Shown here: positions 44,458 through 55,820 of the stretch, one piece after another
Numbering within the stretch: the first letter of the stretch is position 1
How the letters are laid out: each line of letters opens with the position of its first letter
Source of the DNA: Hyperoplus lanceolatus
Taxonomy: Eukaryota > Chordata > Actinopteri > Uranoscopiformes > Ammodytidae
DNA: 64,000 bases
NCBI GenBank assembly: GCA_026929865.2
Contig: CM049398.1
Location: 14,651,001-14,715,000 of the forward strand
Reading direction: 5' to 3'
Notes under the pieces: generated by a model
Told to the model about the DNA's origin: nothing
What the model saw: only the letters and a program-made list of their open reading frames with translations
Database searches by the model: none
Program-made: the position numbers and the translations under genes

Positions 44458-46080
44458 CACTCAACAAAAATATAAACACAACACTTTTGTTTTTGCTCCC
44501 ATTTTTCATGAGATGGACTTAAAGATCTAAAATTCATTGCAGATACACAATATTACCATTTCTTTCAAACATTGTTCACAAATCTGTCTAAATGTGTGAT
44601 AGTGAGCACTTCTGCTTTGCTAAGATAATCCATCCCACCTCACAGGTGTGCCACATCAAGATGCTGATCTGACATCATGATTAGTGCACAGGTGTGCCCT
44701 AGACTGTTCACAATAAAAGGCCACTCTGAAATGTGCATTTTTTTTGCTTTATTGGGGGTCTGGGGACTCAGAACCAGTCAGTATCTGGTGTGACCACCAT
44801 TTGCCTCATGCAGTGTAACACATCTTCTTCGCATAGAGTTTATCAGATTGTCAATGGTGGCCTGTGGAATGTTGGTCCACTCCTCTTCAATGGCTGTGCG
44901 AAGTTGCTGAATATTAGTGGGAAGTGGTGCACGCTGTCATATACGCCGGTCAAGCACATCCCAAACATACTCAATGGGTGACATGTCCGGTGAGTATGCT
45001 GGCCATGCAAGAACTGGGACATTTTCAGCTTCCAAGACTTGTGTACAGATCCTTGCAAAATGGGGCCGTGCATTATCTTGCTGAAACGTGAGGTGATGTT
45101 CATGGCACACAATGGGCCTCAGGATCTCATCACGGTATCTCTGTGCATTCAAAATGCCATCAATAAAATGCACCTGTGTTCTTCGTCCATAACAGATGCC
45201 TGCCCATACCATAACCCCACCACCACCATGGGCCACTCGATCCACAACATTGACATCAGCAAAGCGCTCACCCACACGACACCACACACGCTGTCTGCCA
45301 TCTGCCCTGAACAATGTAAACCGAGATTCATCCGTGAAGAGAACACCTCTCCAATGTGCCAGACGCCATCGAATGTGAGCATTTTCCCACTCAAGTCTGT
45401 TACGGCGACGAGCTGGAGTCAGGTCAAGACCCCGATGAGGACGACGAGCATGCAGTTGAGCTTCCCTGAGACGGTTTCTGACAGTTTGTGCAGAAATTGT
45501 TTGGTTAAGCAAACCAATTGTTTCAGCAGCTGTCTCAGTGGCTGGTCTCAGACGATCTTGGAGGTGAACCTGCTGGATGTGGAGGTCCTGGGCTGGTGTG
45601 GTTACACATGGTCTGCGGTTGTGAGGCCGGTTGGATGTACTGCCATATTCTCTGAAACACCTTTGGAGACGGCTTATGGTGGAGAAATGAACATTCAATG
45701 CACGAGCAATAGATCTGGTTGACATTCCTGCTGTCAGCATTCCAATTGCACGCTCCCTCAATGCTTGTGGCATCTGTGGCATTTTGCTGTGAGACAAAAC
45801 TGCACATTTCAGGGTTGCCTTTTATAGTGGACAGTCTAAGGCACACCTGTGCACTAATCATGATGTCAGATCAGCATCTTGATGTGGCACACCTGTGAGG
45901 TGGGATGGATTATCTCAGCAAAGCAGAAGTGCTCACTATCACACATTTAGACAGATTTGTGAACAATGTTTGAGAGAAATGGTAATATTGTGTACCTGGA
46001 ATGAATTTTAGATCTTTAAGCCAATCTCATGAGAAATGGGAGCAAAAACAAAAGTGTTGCGTTTATATTTTTGTTGAGAG
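44458..46080 (-). mobile_element. Tc1-like transposon, nearly complete
   Basis: A 1623-bp element flanked by TA. Ends CACTCAACAAAAATATAAAC (left) and CTCTCAACAAAAATATAAAC (inward from 46080), both continuing into CAACACTTTTGTTTTTGCTC; matching sub-terminal repeats such as TTTAGACAGATTTGTGAACA recur inverted near 44575. One full-length transposase frame on the minus strand has a single stop. It is inserted immediately upstream of the OlfC pseudogene's exon 1 piece. Confidence 0.95.
44778..45797 (-). pseudogene. Tc1 transposase, DD34E, one nonsense codon
   Basis: Starts at 45797 and reads open for 286 residues, then meets TGA (44937-44939), after which the frame stays open to the expected stop at 44778; full length would be 339 residues, normal for Tc1. 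Residues 10-115 hold the paired helix-turn-helix (GMSTRSIARALNVHFSTISR). Catalytic residues are D156 (FTDESRF), D241 (QQDNARPH) and E276 (MSPIEYVWD) with 34 residues between the last two. The stop follows DRRI, where a CGA Arg codon is likely (CpG decay). The truncated product would retain the whole triad but lose the C-terminal tail. Confidence 0.93.
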
Positions 46081-47187
46081 TATATATATCACTTCAATTT
46101 GAGCGCAGCGAGGGGAAATCCAAATAAAAGACAAAGTATAAACAGCTTTGATTAGTTAAAAAATGAGCCAGATAAAAAGGGAAATATGTAGCAAGAGCCA
46201 AAACATGAAACAACCTCTGGAGAGAATATGTAATGTGACCTTTATACCAAACGTTCTTTCTGATTTTGTTGATGAAACAGAGAGCAATCCAATAGTTGTA
46301 CAACACATATGACAAATTAAGTGTTAATGTATGTTCCATTTTCTAATCAAAACATAGATAAGTAAGTCATAGATTAGCTCAGTAAAAGGGGTGGATACGG
46401 ACTTTGAGCAAAGTTGTGGGGTCATCGCTTGCAACACCAAATTAAGGAAGAGGAAGACGTTTGCATTTGCATTGCACGTCTGCATTTGATACGGATAAAT
46501 CACTGCAGCATGGAACACAAATCAAATTGCGCCTTGGAAGGAGGAGGAAATGAGTTTGTTATCGAAGCGAGAGAATAGCTGGTACAGTAATTTGGAGTGA
46601 ACACAGTAAAGGAGCAAACCCAGGTGTATTCATACAGGTCTCCGGGGACAGCAGTTTCAAAACAGATGATGAAATTTGAATGCCTCTAATCCTAATACAG
46701 TAGATAGATGTCATCTACTCATGATTATGAACAACCACACTCTTCAATTCTGTGTAATCAGGCGATCAATTTGACCCTGTATATTTCAAATTCCCCAATA
46801 CAGATGATGGGCTACATGAAGGTGTGCTTTTATAGGTGACAAAGGTACAAATAAATTAGAGAGTCCTCTTAAAGATGAAAGGGGTTAGAGGTCAAACTAG
46901 AGAGCTGTCATCTTCAGGAGCAGGCCCTGTCAGTGACAAGTGTTCATCCAATTAAACCATGAGTGTCCTTTCAAATCCGCTCTCTTCCCTTCCCCTCATT
47001 CTATCTGCGCTCTTCAATTTCTAAACCACCTTGTCTCTCTTTTCCTCAACCTTGGTGGGTCCTTAAATAGTCTCCAATAATTACTGCCCCTATCCTCTTC
47101 TCCTGTCTGTCCTCCCGGCTTTGATAGTAATAGTTCGACTTGGGAAATATGCGTGTTCTCTTTCTTGCATTTAACATAATGAGAAGG
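46081..47187. other. Intergenic, no feature seen
   Basis: No supported exon, RNA gene or transposon end. Confidence 0.5.
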
Positions 47188-47191
47188 TTAA

Positions 47192-47663
47192 AGGTGCTTT
47201 AAGCGGAATGTTTCTTTTAGCTAACTTCCTGTCAGTTACTGCAGTTAGCAGTCGCTCATCCCTACGTCACCACATTAATGCACTGCGGTCTTCAAGCAGC
47301 GAGTTATCTTGCATCATCTCAGATCCATAAGTGTGATAAAACATGATAAAAACCATCAAAACAGACATTGGGAAGGGTTTTTACCTGCTCCGCCATTGTA
47401 GGCGCATAAACATTCACCCATCTGTCGCTCTGGCGTGCACTGGCGGTGAGACCATGAGTGAGACGGGTGTCGGTTTGTAGCGTTCTCTCTTGTGATTGGA
47501 TAAAAATTTCGGGATCCTCCAACAACTTTTTTGGCTGATTACATGCAGAGCAGCTGACTGAGAGATCGGCTTTAGGAAACGCGCACATTATGTAAGTGAT
47601 TACTGTATGAATAAAGAACGATTTAACACTCAAATTAACATAAATAAACCACTTACTTTACCT
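47192..47663 (-). mobile_element. TTAA MITE, copy 3 of 3, inverted
   Basis: Reverse-complement copy of the family at 36569 and 40068, with TTAA at 47188-47191 and 47664-47667. Ends AGGTGCTTTAAGCGGAATG and, inverted, AGGTAAAGTAAGTGG. Confidence 0.92.
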
Positions 47664-47669
47664 TTAATA

Positions 47670-47995
47670 CTACTCTCATAACTTGCATTGTTCAATATGA
47701 AGGAGCACCTCCGACCGCTTAGCTTATTTGAGCAAAAACACTGTATAGAGGGGTACCGCCGTTAGCATGTCTCTGTTAGAGGGTTACACAATGATTAAAA
47801 GGTGATATCTCAGTTGTTTAAAAAAACACAAAACACAATCATTTATAGTTAGCCAACCAGTCCTCCCTCACATAATCCCTTGATTTATTGGTTGGCTTAT
47901 CCTACCGACATGAGAGTGGTATCAATTATGTCTAACTCTTAGGTAGGAAAGCAAATGTGTAGATTTCCTAAAATCTCAAAATATTCTTTAAGGAT
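47670..47995. repeat. Fragment of a fish palindromic repeat
   Basis: CCGACATGAGAGTGGTATCA at 47907 followed by TGTCTAACTCTTAGGTAGGA is the signature of a common fish MITE. A second copy with CCGACATTTGAGTGGTATCA is at 58532. Boundaries not fixed. Confidence 0.5.
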
Positions 47996-47997
47996 GG

Positions 47998-48808
47998 TTG
48001 GTTAAACTCCAACCTTACGCAATGTGTTCAATGCAGTCGTCTCTTAGGTTTAATGCCAACAAAACAAAGGTCATGTTCTTTTCCCCCTTAACAAAAATAA
48101 GTTGCCAGATGTTTTCTCCTGCATCATGTCTGCAGAGTACATCCATTAATACTGTGACCACCCATAAATACACTGGCATCACACTTGAACATAGCCTGTT
48201 TTTAGGAACTAGGCCTCATTTTCCTCCAGTGCTTGTTGCTGAAACATTCTTACCACTCTTGGACTGTTGGGATGTTTTATATATGAATGCCTCCGGTCAA
48301 ACTCTTCATCTGCTAGATGCTGTTTATCATGGAGTTCTAAAATTCATAACCAACTATAACCCTCAACACACCATTGTTCTTTATATTCTCTGGTCAACTG
48401 GACATCATTATCAAAGAGCTCTGCATTGGTAGCCTACAACTTTATCTATACAGTAAATCCTTACTTGGATTGCTGACCATCTACATATCCACTTACATGT
48501 CACATAAACAGTGCAGCTACGCTCTCAGGACATCATCACTCTATCCATCCCCTCAGTCCAAACAGAACTTGGTGAAAAGTCCTCTTCCTACTTCACTCCC
48601 TCAACCTGTAACACTCTACTGCAGAAACTGAAGTTCTACAGCTTGATTCCCCTTGGGGATTTTAAACTTATTGCAAAGAATCTGGAGAGAGCATTTGTGG
48701 GAGTTTGCTTTTGAACTTGCTACGAACTTTACATTCTCAGTTTTATAATTTATATGATCTTTTAGTTGATTTGTTGTCTCTGTGCTCAAAGTCCTGTATG
48801 TCTGTAAC
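47998..48808 (+). pseudogene. L2-like LINE reverse-transcriptase C-terminal remnant
   Basis: Translations in shifted frames show the end of a CR1/L2-clade ORF2: LRFNANKTKVMFFSPLTKIS, LLDCWDVLYMNASGQTLHLL, DAVYHGVLKFITNYN, then LIPLGDFKLIAKNLERAFVG and a stop at 48712-48714. Frameshifts and missing upstream domains make it a dead 5'-truncated copy. Its 3' untranslated part continues to 48808, is interrupted by a hAT, and resumes at 50107-50195. Confidence 0.85.
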
Positions 48809-50098
48809 CAGGGCCGGCGGTAGCTAGGGGCCAGGGTGTGCCGTGCCCACCCAAATGTGGAAGTCCAGACCCACTATCGGACGGACCTGTTCATTTGCTG
48901 TCCAAGAAAATGTTAAAAATATAATTCAGACAATTAATTAATACTAAAGAATATACCATTACCATGCATTGCTTCTAATTGTATTATTGGGTGGGCAGGA
49001 CAGCCTGCCTCCAAGTTACCCACCCGCTTATAGTGGTCACTGGTCAGCAGAGCCGGCCCGAGGCATAAGCGAAATGAGCGGTTGCTTAGGGTCCCGACTG
49101 CCAGGGGGGCCCACCAATATTATTTTTTTTTAAGATATTTTTTGGGCATTTTTATGCTTTATTGATAGTGTAGAGACAGAGTTGAAATGGGGCAGAGAGG
49201 GGAGTGACATGCAGAGAACGACCGCTCAGTTGCCCATGCACTGTGTATAGTCTATAGCCTATTTCAGCCTGTGGAAAAAAAGATAACTGGACAACAGAGT
49301 TCTTCTGCTTCGTTCCTCTCACTGCATTTAAATGAATTAATTATATTACAGAAAAATATGTCCCGTAAAAGAAAAAGAGCACCAAGCCCATACGAGAGGA
49401 CCCTGCATAATATTTTATTTAAAATGTATATTTCTATGGAAAATCCATGTGTCTTTCTTCAATAGCTTCTAATTCATCAGACCCAGTGTCTCCAAATTAT
49501 TTGTTCACACAAAATTCCTCAGATTTTGCCTCTTAATTTTCCTCTCAAAGTGCACCAGATTCATGCATTTCACTTTAAAAAGGTAAAAAAAATCTCCCGG
49601 GCGGTCATACCCCCGGACCCCCCTAGCAGGGCCGTGACCTCGGCTGGCTACTATTTTCACCCAGCTGGACATCGGAGCCAATAGTGGAAAGACTATATAT
49701 CTATATAGTGTGTATAGTATATAGCTCTGGACTACCACCATCTAGGTTGCCCAGTCTCAAAGCTTTCTCTTCAATCAGCTCAGGCTGCCTACAGTTAATA
49801 CTGCGATTAAAATACATTATGTTGTATATAATGTATATTATATGTTATTCAGAAACATTTTGGGAAAAAAACATGCAAGAATCAAATCTCCCACACAGCA
49901 ACACTCAAAGTTTATTTGCATATTGTGTTCTACACAATTCACAGTAAATGTGCCAAAAAGCAGACGCAGAGATCTTACAAGGGCAAAAAGATTCTGCTTG
50001 CACGCTCTGCACGCGCTCGCATCTTCGGGCTCTGCCCAGTGTGCCCACCTAAAATCTCTACAGGCCCATCCTAATCTAACTCTCTAGAACCGGGCCTG
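48809..50098. mobile_element. hAT element inserted in a LINE
   Basis: Perfect 8-bp duplication TCTGTAAC (48801-48808 and 50099-50106) around ends CAGGGCCGGCGGTAG and, inverted, CAGGCCCGGTTCTAG. It contains a further hAT-like start (CAGAGCCGGCCCGAGGCATA at 49048), a truncated SINE (49121-49233) and the CCCGGGCGG/CCCCCGGACCCCCC run seen in the hAT at 6360. No intact transposase. Confidence 0.88.
49121..49233 (-). mobile_element. SINE, head-truncated copy
   Basis: Same body as the SINE at 4662-4847 (TTAAGATATTTTTTGGGCAT ... GGGGCAGAGAGGGGAGTGAC ATGCAGAGAAC) but lacking the tRNA-like A and B boxes. It lies within the hAT at 48809. Confidence 0.85.
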
Positions 50099-50106
50099 TC
50101 TGTAAC

Positions 50107-50195
50107 TTTGTCTTGTACTGTTGCCATCTGACCAGCTTTTCAGCATGAGATCCCATTTGACATACCTGTATAAACTAAAGTTTAAATAAAAACAA
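50107..50195 (+). mobile_element. 3' end of the interrupted LINE
   Basis: TTTGTCTTGTACTGTTGCCA and a tail ending TTTAAATAAAAACAAAC continue the LINE 3' region that stops at 48808. Confidence 0.65.
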
Positions 50196-50273
50196 ACAAA
50201 TTAAATTGTGTGCATGGTTTCCTCACCTAGAAGCTAGACAAGGCCAGATTCAAATACAGACAGGTCACAATTC

Positions 50274-50352
<79 letters not shown>
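50274..50352. repeat. AAT trinucleotide microsatellite
   Basis: About 25 uninterrupted AAT units, followed by GGATTTATATAGCGCTTTTC (50357), a motif common in fish interspersed repeats. The poly-Asn frame is an artefact. Confidence 0.97.
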
Positions 50353-50353
<1 letters not shown>

Positions 50354-50910
50354 GATTGGATTTATATAGCGCTTTTCAAGGCACTCATTCACACACAGTC
50401 ATACTGGTGGTGGTAAACTACCATAGTAGCCACAGCTGCCCTGGTTGTAATGACAAGGAAGTTTGATCTGCAGCTGATCTTGCAGTTGGGTCCTGTAGCT
50501 CTGATACCCTCTATTATAATATAGCATTGAAATAACCAACAAGAACCATGTATTCCCTCTAGATAAAAAAGTTCCTATCCCCAGCTGCAGAAGTTCCTCC
50601 AGGGGGAGAGAGGAGCCCAGGGTCTAGCAGCTGGGACCAGGTCCACAGAGAAAAGGCTGTCACGGGATGTGGCCTCACCTCGAGAAGATGAGGGAAACGG
50701 TATATCTCAGTCATTTTTGTGTGAATCTTGGGGAGAGGAGAACAGGTTTAAGTTATATGGGGCTGATTAATGCCCGTGGAAAGGATGCATTCAATTTCAG
50801 GTCCACCAGATTTGTTCCACTCTGCCCTGCCAGATGCCAACTTCTTCTCAGAGCATGAAGCCTGGTATTGGACCCATCACAAGAAGAAGGTTAGAGCTGA
50901 GAGAGGTGCC

Positions 50911-51204
50911 ATGTCCAAGAGAGGTAAGAAACCTAACCAGAAGATTTAGGCAAAACATGCATTTTAATCAATATATCTTTCCACCCGCTCCCAACATATT
51001 TTTATTGTGTCAATATTTCTCTCCCTAGATGTGCGTTCAACATCTTCTTCCCACAGACTCTACTCTGTTCTGCTGATTGTAGGATGGATTGCCGGCTGCA
51101 CAGCTGTTGTCTATTTTGTCTTCATTTTTGCTTGGGTACATAATACAATGCAAAGTATATGGTATATTTGTATATCAGTGTATGTGTATGAACAAAACAG
51201 TTAG
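50911..51204 (+). CDS. strit1: STRIT1/DWORF-like SERCA-regulating micropeptide
   Basis: Two coding exons, 50911-50923 (MSKR plus one base, donor GTAAGAA) and 51029-51204 (acceptor CTCCCTAG). They encode at most 62 residues; the conserved core is YSVLLIVGWIAGCTAVVYFV, one membrane helix. Mammalian DWORF (STRIT1) is a 34-35-residue sarcoplasmic-reticulum peptide that raises SERCA activity by displacing phospholamban; from memory its helix also has the LLIGWI-GC pattern, with the first exon coding only about four residues, exactly as here. Its mammalian neighbours are MME and PLCH1; mme lies 8.5 kb away in this window. The C-terminal tail (after FIFAWVHN) is longer than in mammals, and a donor at TGG|GTACAT (near 51138) may shorten it. 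Two CAGCTG E-boxes lie upstream (50582, 50628). Confidence 0.75.
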
Positions 51205-54200
51205 CATGTCCTTAATTGCCTACATGCCTAAAAGCCCATATATTTAACATATAATTAAGCACGCTACCAATTACTCTGTCCACCACTTGGATCCAGACTT
51301 AAATATAATGTATATCAACCATGAATAGTTGTAACACTTTGTATAGACTTTACTAAATTTTTAGTATTTTGTGATCTTCAGACTCTATAGTGCGACTGCA
51401 AGGTTCATATTTGTCAATTTATCAACAACTGGACAGGTTGCCATACAATTAGGTGCAGGCATGTATGTCTCTCTCAGGAAGAATATTAACCTAGAAGTGT
51501 ATAGCAGCTTTTCAGAGGGCTTCTATTATGTGGTTCTCTGACTTGTCCAGGCAACATGCTGTTAGCATTCAACTACATACAACTAATAATACTTTATGCA
51601 TGTTGTGTCATTGATGTGCAATTACCTTTACTTTGGATTCATTCAGTCAGTGTAGTGTAGGAGTGCAGTGTAAAACACAATACTAAGAAAGCCTGGTGAA
51701 TACTGCTAATTTTTCAAAACGTACCAGCCAGACTGCAGCCTCAGCCTGTGTTTTTGTACCACTAATGGATTTGGATTTTCTTTCTTTAGCAGAAAGGAGG
51801 TGTGCAAGGAAGAAGTTGAATTCATCACAACAATGAATGTATCCTTCCAGGGGACATGAGGAAGAAAAGATCGTCAATATGTTTTGACATTCCTTTTTCT
51901 CTTAGATACATAATGTCAGCTACTTTTGGACATGACATGCTGGTTTACTGTATACAAGTGAGCAGTGGATTGCAATGAATCTCTCTCATGATCCAGTAGT
52001 AATGAGAACGGCAGTTCCCTTTGACAAGAATAATTGTGTAGGCCTTTCCTATTATACATTATTCCAATTAAGATGCTTTTGTTGCTTATACGGTTTGATA
52101 TATCTGGTAGCCTACATCAGATAAATATTCCCCTCACAGTAAACTATAACTATTTTAGGCATCATGGATTTTTCAGTTTCAGAACATTTCAGTTTTTATT
52201 CCACTGCTGCTCTTAGAAAAAAGGGCTGTTCATGTATCTGTTTTTTACTTAAAGGAAATGAGAAATTGATATAACTGACTGTGTTTGCTTGCATACAGTG
52301 TGTCCTCTGTGTATTCATGTCATGCTACTTGGCATCAAAAATATTTGCTTTTAGAAACTGGCAATATCGTTGCCATGGCTACAACAAGTCTATCTTTTTT
52401 ATTCTGAGTAGTTGTGCGCTCTCATAGGATGTTAAGAGGAAACAAAGGGATGAAATTGGGTGGGGATCTGCACTTTCTTAAACACTTTTAATTGTTACGT
52501 GCAGAAACAACCCAAAGGGCTTTTCTTTCTCATAATTTGTTTGATCTAATGTAAGCACTTGATGAACTGCTTTACCTTTGGCACATTACGGATATTAAGG
52601 TTTAAGCCACATAAAGTACAACCTCAACACTTTCAGCCAGTATTTAGATTCCAGCTAGGAGTAATCATACAAATAGGCTAATGTTTGCCCGAAATGTCAG
52701 CTCACAACTTGTCATTACAGCTGAGACCCCAAATCTGCAGCAGTAGCACTGTCAGCTTTAAAGAGCATTTTGAAGTCTGCGTTTAATGACAGGGAATTAG
52801 ATTAGGTTGTTACTCCAGGTTGTGCCACATCCACTTTCCAGTGAGCAGGAAAGTGTAAGCCGTACACAGGCCAAATTAACATGCACACTATTTGTCATGA
52901 TGAGCATGTGCACCAGATGTAAGCGTACGTCTGACAGGCTAATGAGGTTGAGATGGAAACATTCTGCACCTCAGTAATGCATGAGGGTTTGTACAAACAC
53001 ATGTGAACCAACAAACACTCGCACACATGTTGATGCAGGCAAACATCAAATCAATCCCTCATCCATATGTCCATTCAAGCTTTTATTAAACACACATTTT
53101 AATAATTGAGCAGCATTGTTGGTAACATACTGTATATATGTATTTATGCTGTTCACATACCCAATCTGTTTACTTCAGCAAAACAGTTCTGTAACTCTCA
53201 CTGCCAACACCCCTCCCGAAAACAAACCTTTCTGTCCGTAAATGTATCATTATTCAAATACATGTTGTTATTCATGCTGTGTAATAAGATATCCAAGGGT
53301 GGTACATTAACTCTGTGTCTAGTATTAAGATGTTTAGTGTTCATTGTTGTGCTGCTTGCACAGAGGAACGGTGGAATGCAAATACATGATTAGTAAAGGT
53401 GACAGATGTTCTATTTCGAGGATAATGGGTGTCACAACATGTGTAATGCATGCTAAACAACAACAAAATAAATGATAGTTATAAATACATGTGAAATGTG
53501 TGAACAAGTCTTTTAAATTGTTTTAATAATTATTTAATAAAATATGTGTTTTAAAAATATTTACAGTTGCTTTTCTTTTTTTCCCGAATTATAATAGTAG
53601 TAGCAGTATTGGTGCAGAGGCAGTATTAGCAGCGTTAATAGTGGTGTTTGTAGACATGGCCCTTGGAACAATCTAGCCTAAGGCAGGTTCTTAAAGCCCA
53701 GCGATGTTAAGGGCAAATCCAGGTCTCTGTCGGTGTCTGATGCTCATTTCTGGCTCATAAGGAATTCTTCTCAAGATGGTTATAACAGTTAGCTTTAGCC
53801 TGAATCAAACTGTGCTTCAAAATAAATAAAATCTTAAAAAGATTCAGATAATAAAATACACAGTTAAAGTAATGGGGTTTGTCCTGTAACTACAGAACTC
53901 TTAACATTTGGATTGAAGTACCACAGTCAGTCCAGACATCAGTAGATAAAAGTATAAAACACTTTATATGGGTAATTAAAAAATGGAGAAGAAAAATAGC
54001 ATATTTCCTTTTAAAAATCACATTTTATCAAAATATTTGCCAGATTAGGCCTCTGTGATATGTTTTAAGCATGACACCTCTTTTTTTGTCAACTGCTGTA
54101 TCAATCATGTGTAAAGAATGCAAGAAAACTACTGAACTACTGTGCTCGTGGATTATTTGGCCTAACAAAAACAAGTGGAATGGGAAGCAAAACGGAGCCT

Positions 54201-55784
54201 GTATCTTTAACCCACATACCGTGTGGGGCTCCACTAGGAGCTCCCCAGTGTGGTTGGAATGTGAAAGAAAGAAGTGGCATTTGCCTTTGTGACAGAAAGT
54301 GTGTTATATCATCTGAACCAATTAAGTGCTGTGCTGTGACCTTCATGCCATTACAAAACTTGAAGCAGTTAATTAGAATTGCATAGTTGCACATTGTCGG
54401 CGACTTTACTACGATGTAACAGTAATGAAACTGATCTTTCACCTGTCCACTGCTAAAAGGGGATCAATAGTTACTTTAATTGTGGCAGTTTCGAACTATA
54501 CAATACCCTCAATCAAGGTTAGGTTTCTAAAATATCGTTGTTTCGATTGATTGAAGCTACTTGCTGCTTTGAAACTACTTCTACAGTACATTTCTTAGAT
54601 AAAAGCTATATTCACTTATGAGGGATGTAACAATCCTTTTTGTGACTGTTTTGGCCAAACTACTACATGATTAAGTAAAAACAAGAAGCAAGTGTGCGCA
54701 GTGCAGCAGCAGGAGAAAAAAAGAAGCCATGCATAACTTTCTCCAGACTGCTGAATTATACAAAAAGCTATCAATGCCAGGCCCTATGTCCTGAAGTGCA
54801 TTAAAGAAAGAAAACATGCAGCTTAACCTTCAGTGAAAAGGCAGAAAACTGTTTATACGGTCCATATTTGTTATTTAAATAAATGATTTTGTTGTATCAT
54901 CCTAAAGAAATTGGATCTTATCTTTTGAAAACTTTTTTTTAAATCTTTGCACAAAAGAGATATATTCAACAACCACAGGATGTCACTGTTTTACATTAAT
55001 TATGGAGTGTGCACAAATATATTTGTGTAGGCTATGCGAACATGAGCTATAAACTGTACATTCTGAGAAAGAGCTAGTAAAAATTGCCCCTGATACATTT
55101 TCACTAGGATTTGATGATGACAAAGTGTGCACTCTGCAAAAAGCTTTTTAAAGGCTTTATTATTAGTTGTGTCTGTACTGTTAACATTTATAATAATTCG
55201 CATTTGCTTCACTGTCTTTGTATGGTACATTTCTTCATTTCTAGTGTAAATACTGGGTTGCATGTGGATTCATCAACATATATCATCATGTTTTCTTCAG
55301 TATATCACATCCGACACACATACCACAAGGTGTATCTCGCACATAAATCCTCAAGTCAAAAAGGTGATGTTTTACTGTGTTGCATGTTCACTCACTGAGG
55401 AGGAGCATCATCTTTTTATTTTCAGTCATTTAACTCAAAGTAATACTTTGTATTGAATCAGGAGCACCAATAACAGTGAGCCTATCCAATGGGCAAAGGG
55501 TAGAATGATAGACAATAAGAGCACAGTGGAAGTGCATTTCACAATAAGAGCTTCTTTCAATCAGCTGCACAGGGCCCACTCTTATTTATCTAAAAACGTT
55601 ATCAGTCATGATCCTAAAACATAATTTGCACGTGTTGAGGTGTGTGTGCATGTTTTTTTTAAGGTGTGCATGTGGTATGTGTGCACACGATGGTTTTCGT
55701 TTCATAAACCTCAGTCACCAAACACTACGCCAAGCACTGGCACACACATACCGTCAGGCATTCCTGAGGCCACATGCCCACCCC

Positions 55785-55786
<2 letters not shown>
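51205..55786. other. Intergenic, no gene seen
   Basis: AT-rich DNA between the micropeptide gene and neprilysin. No coding exon with proper splice sites and no clear transposon termini were found. Confidence 0.5.

Positions 55787-55787
<1 letters not shown>

Positions 55788-55817
<30 letters not shown>
55788..55817. repeat. CA microsatellite
   Basis: (CA)14-15 run. Confidence 0.95.

Positions 55818-55820
<3 letters not shown>

Noticed and set aside
45039..45722. Plus-strand 227-codon open frame
   Set aside because: Antisense shadow of the Tc1 transposase.
47319..47633. Minus-strand 104-codon frame
   Set aside because: Lies wholly inside the third TTAA MITE copy and follows its repeat sequence; no protein family recognised.
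50206..50466. Poly-Asn protein
   Set aside because: Translation of the AAT microsatellite.
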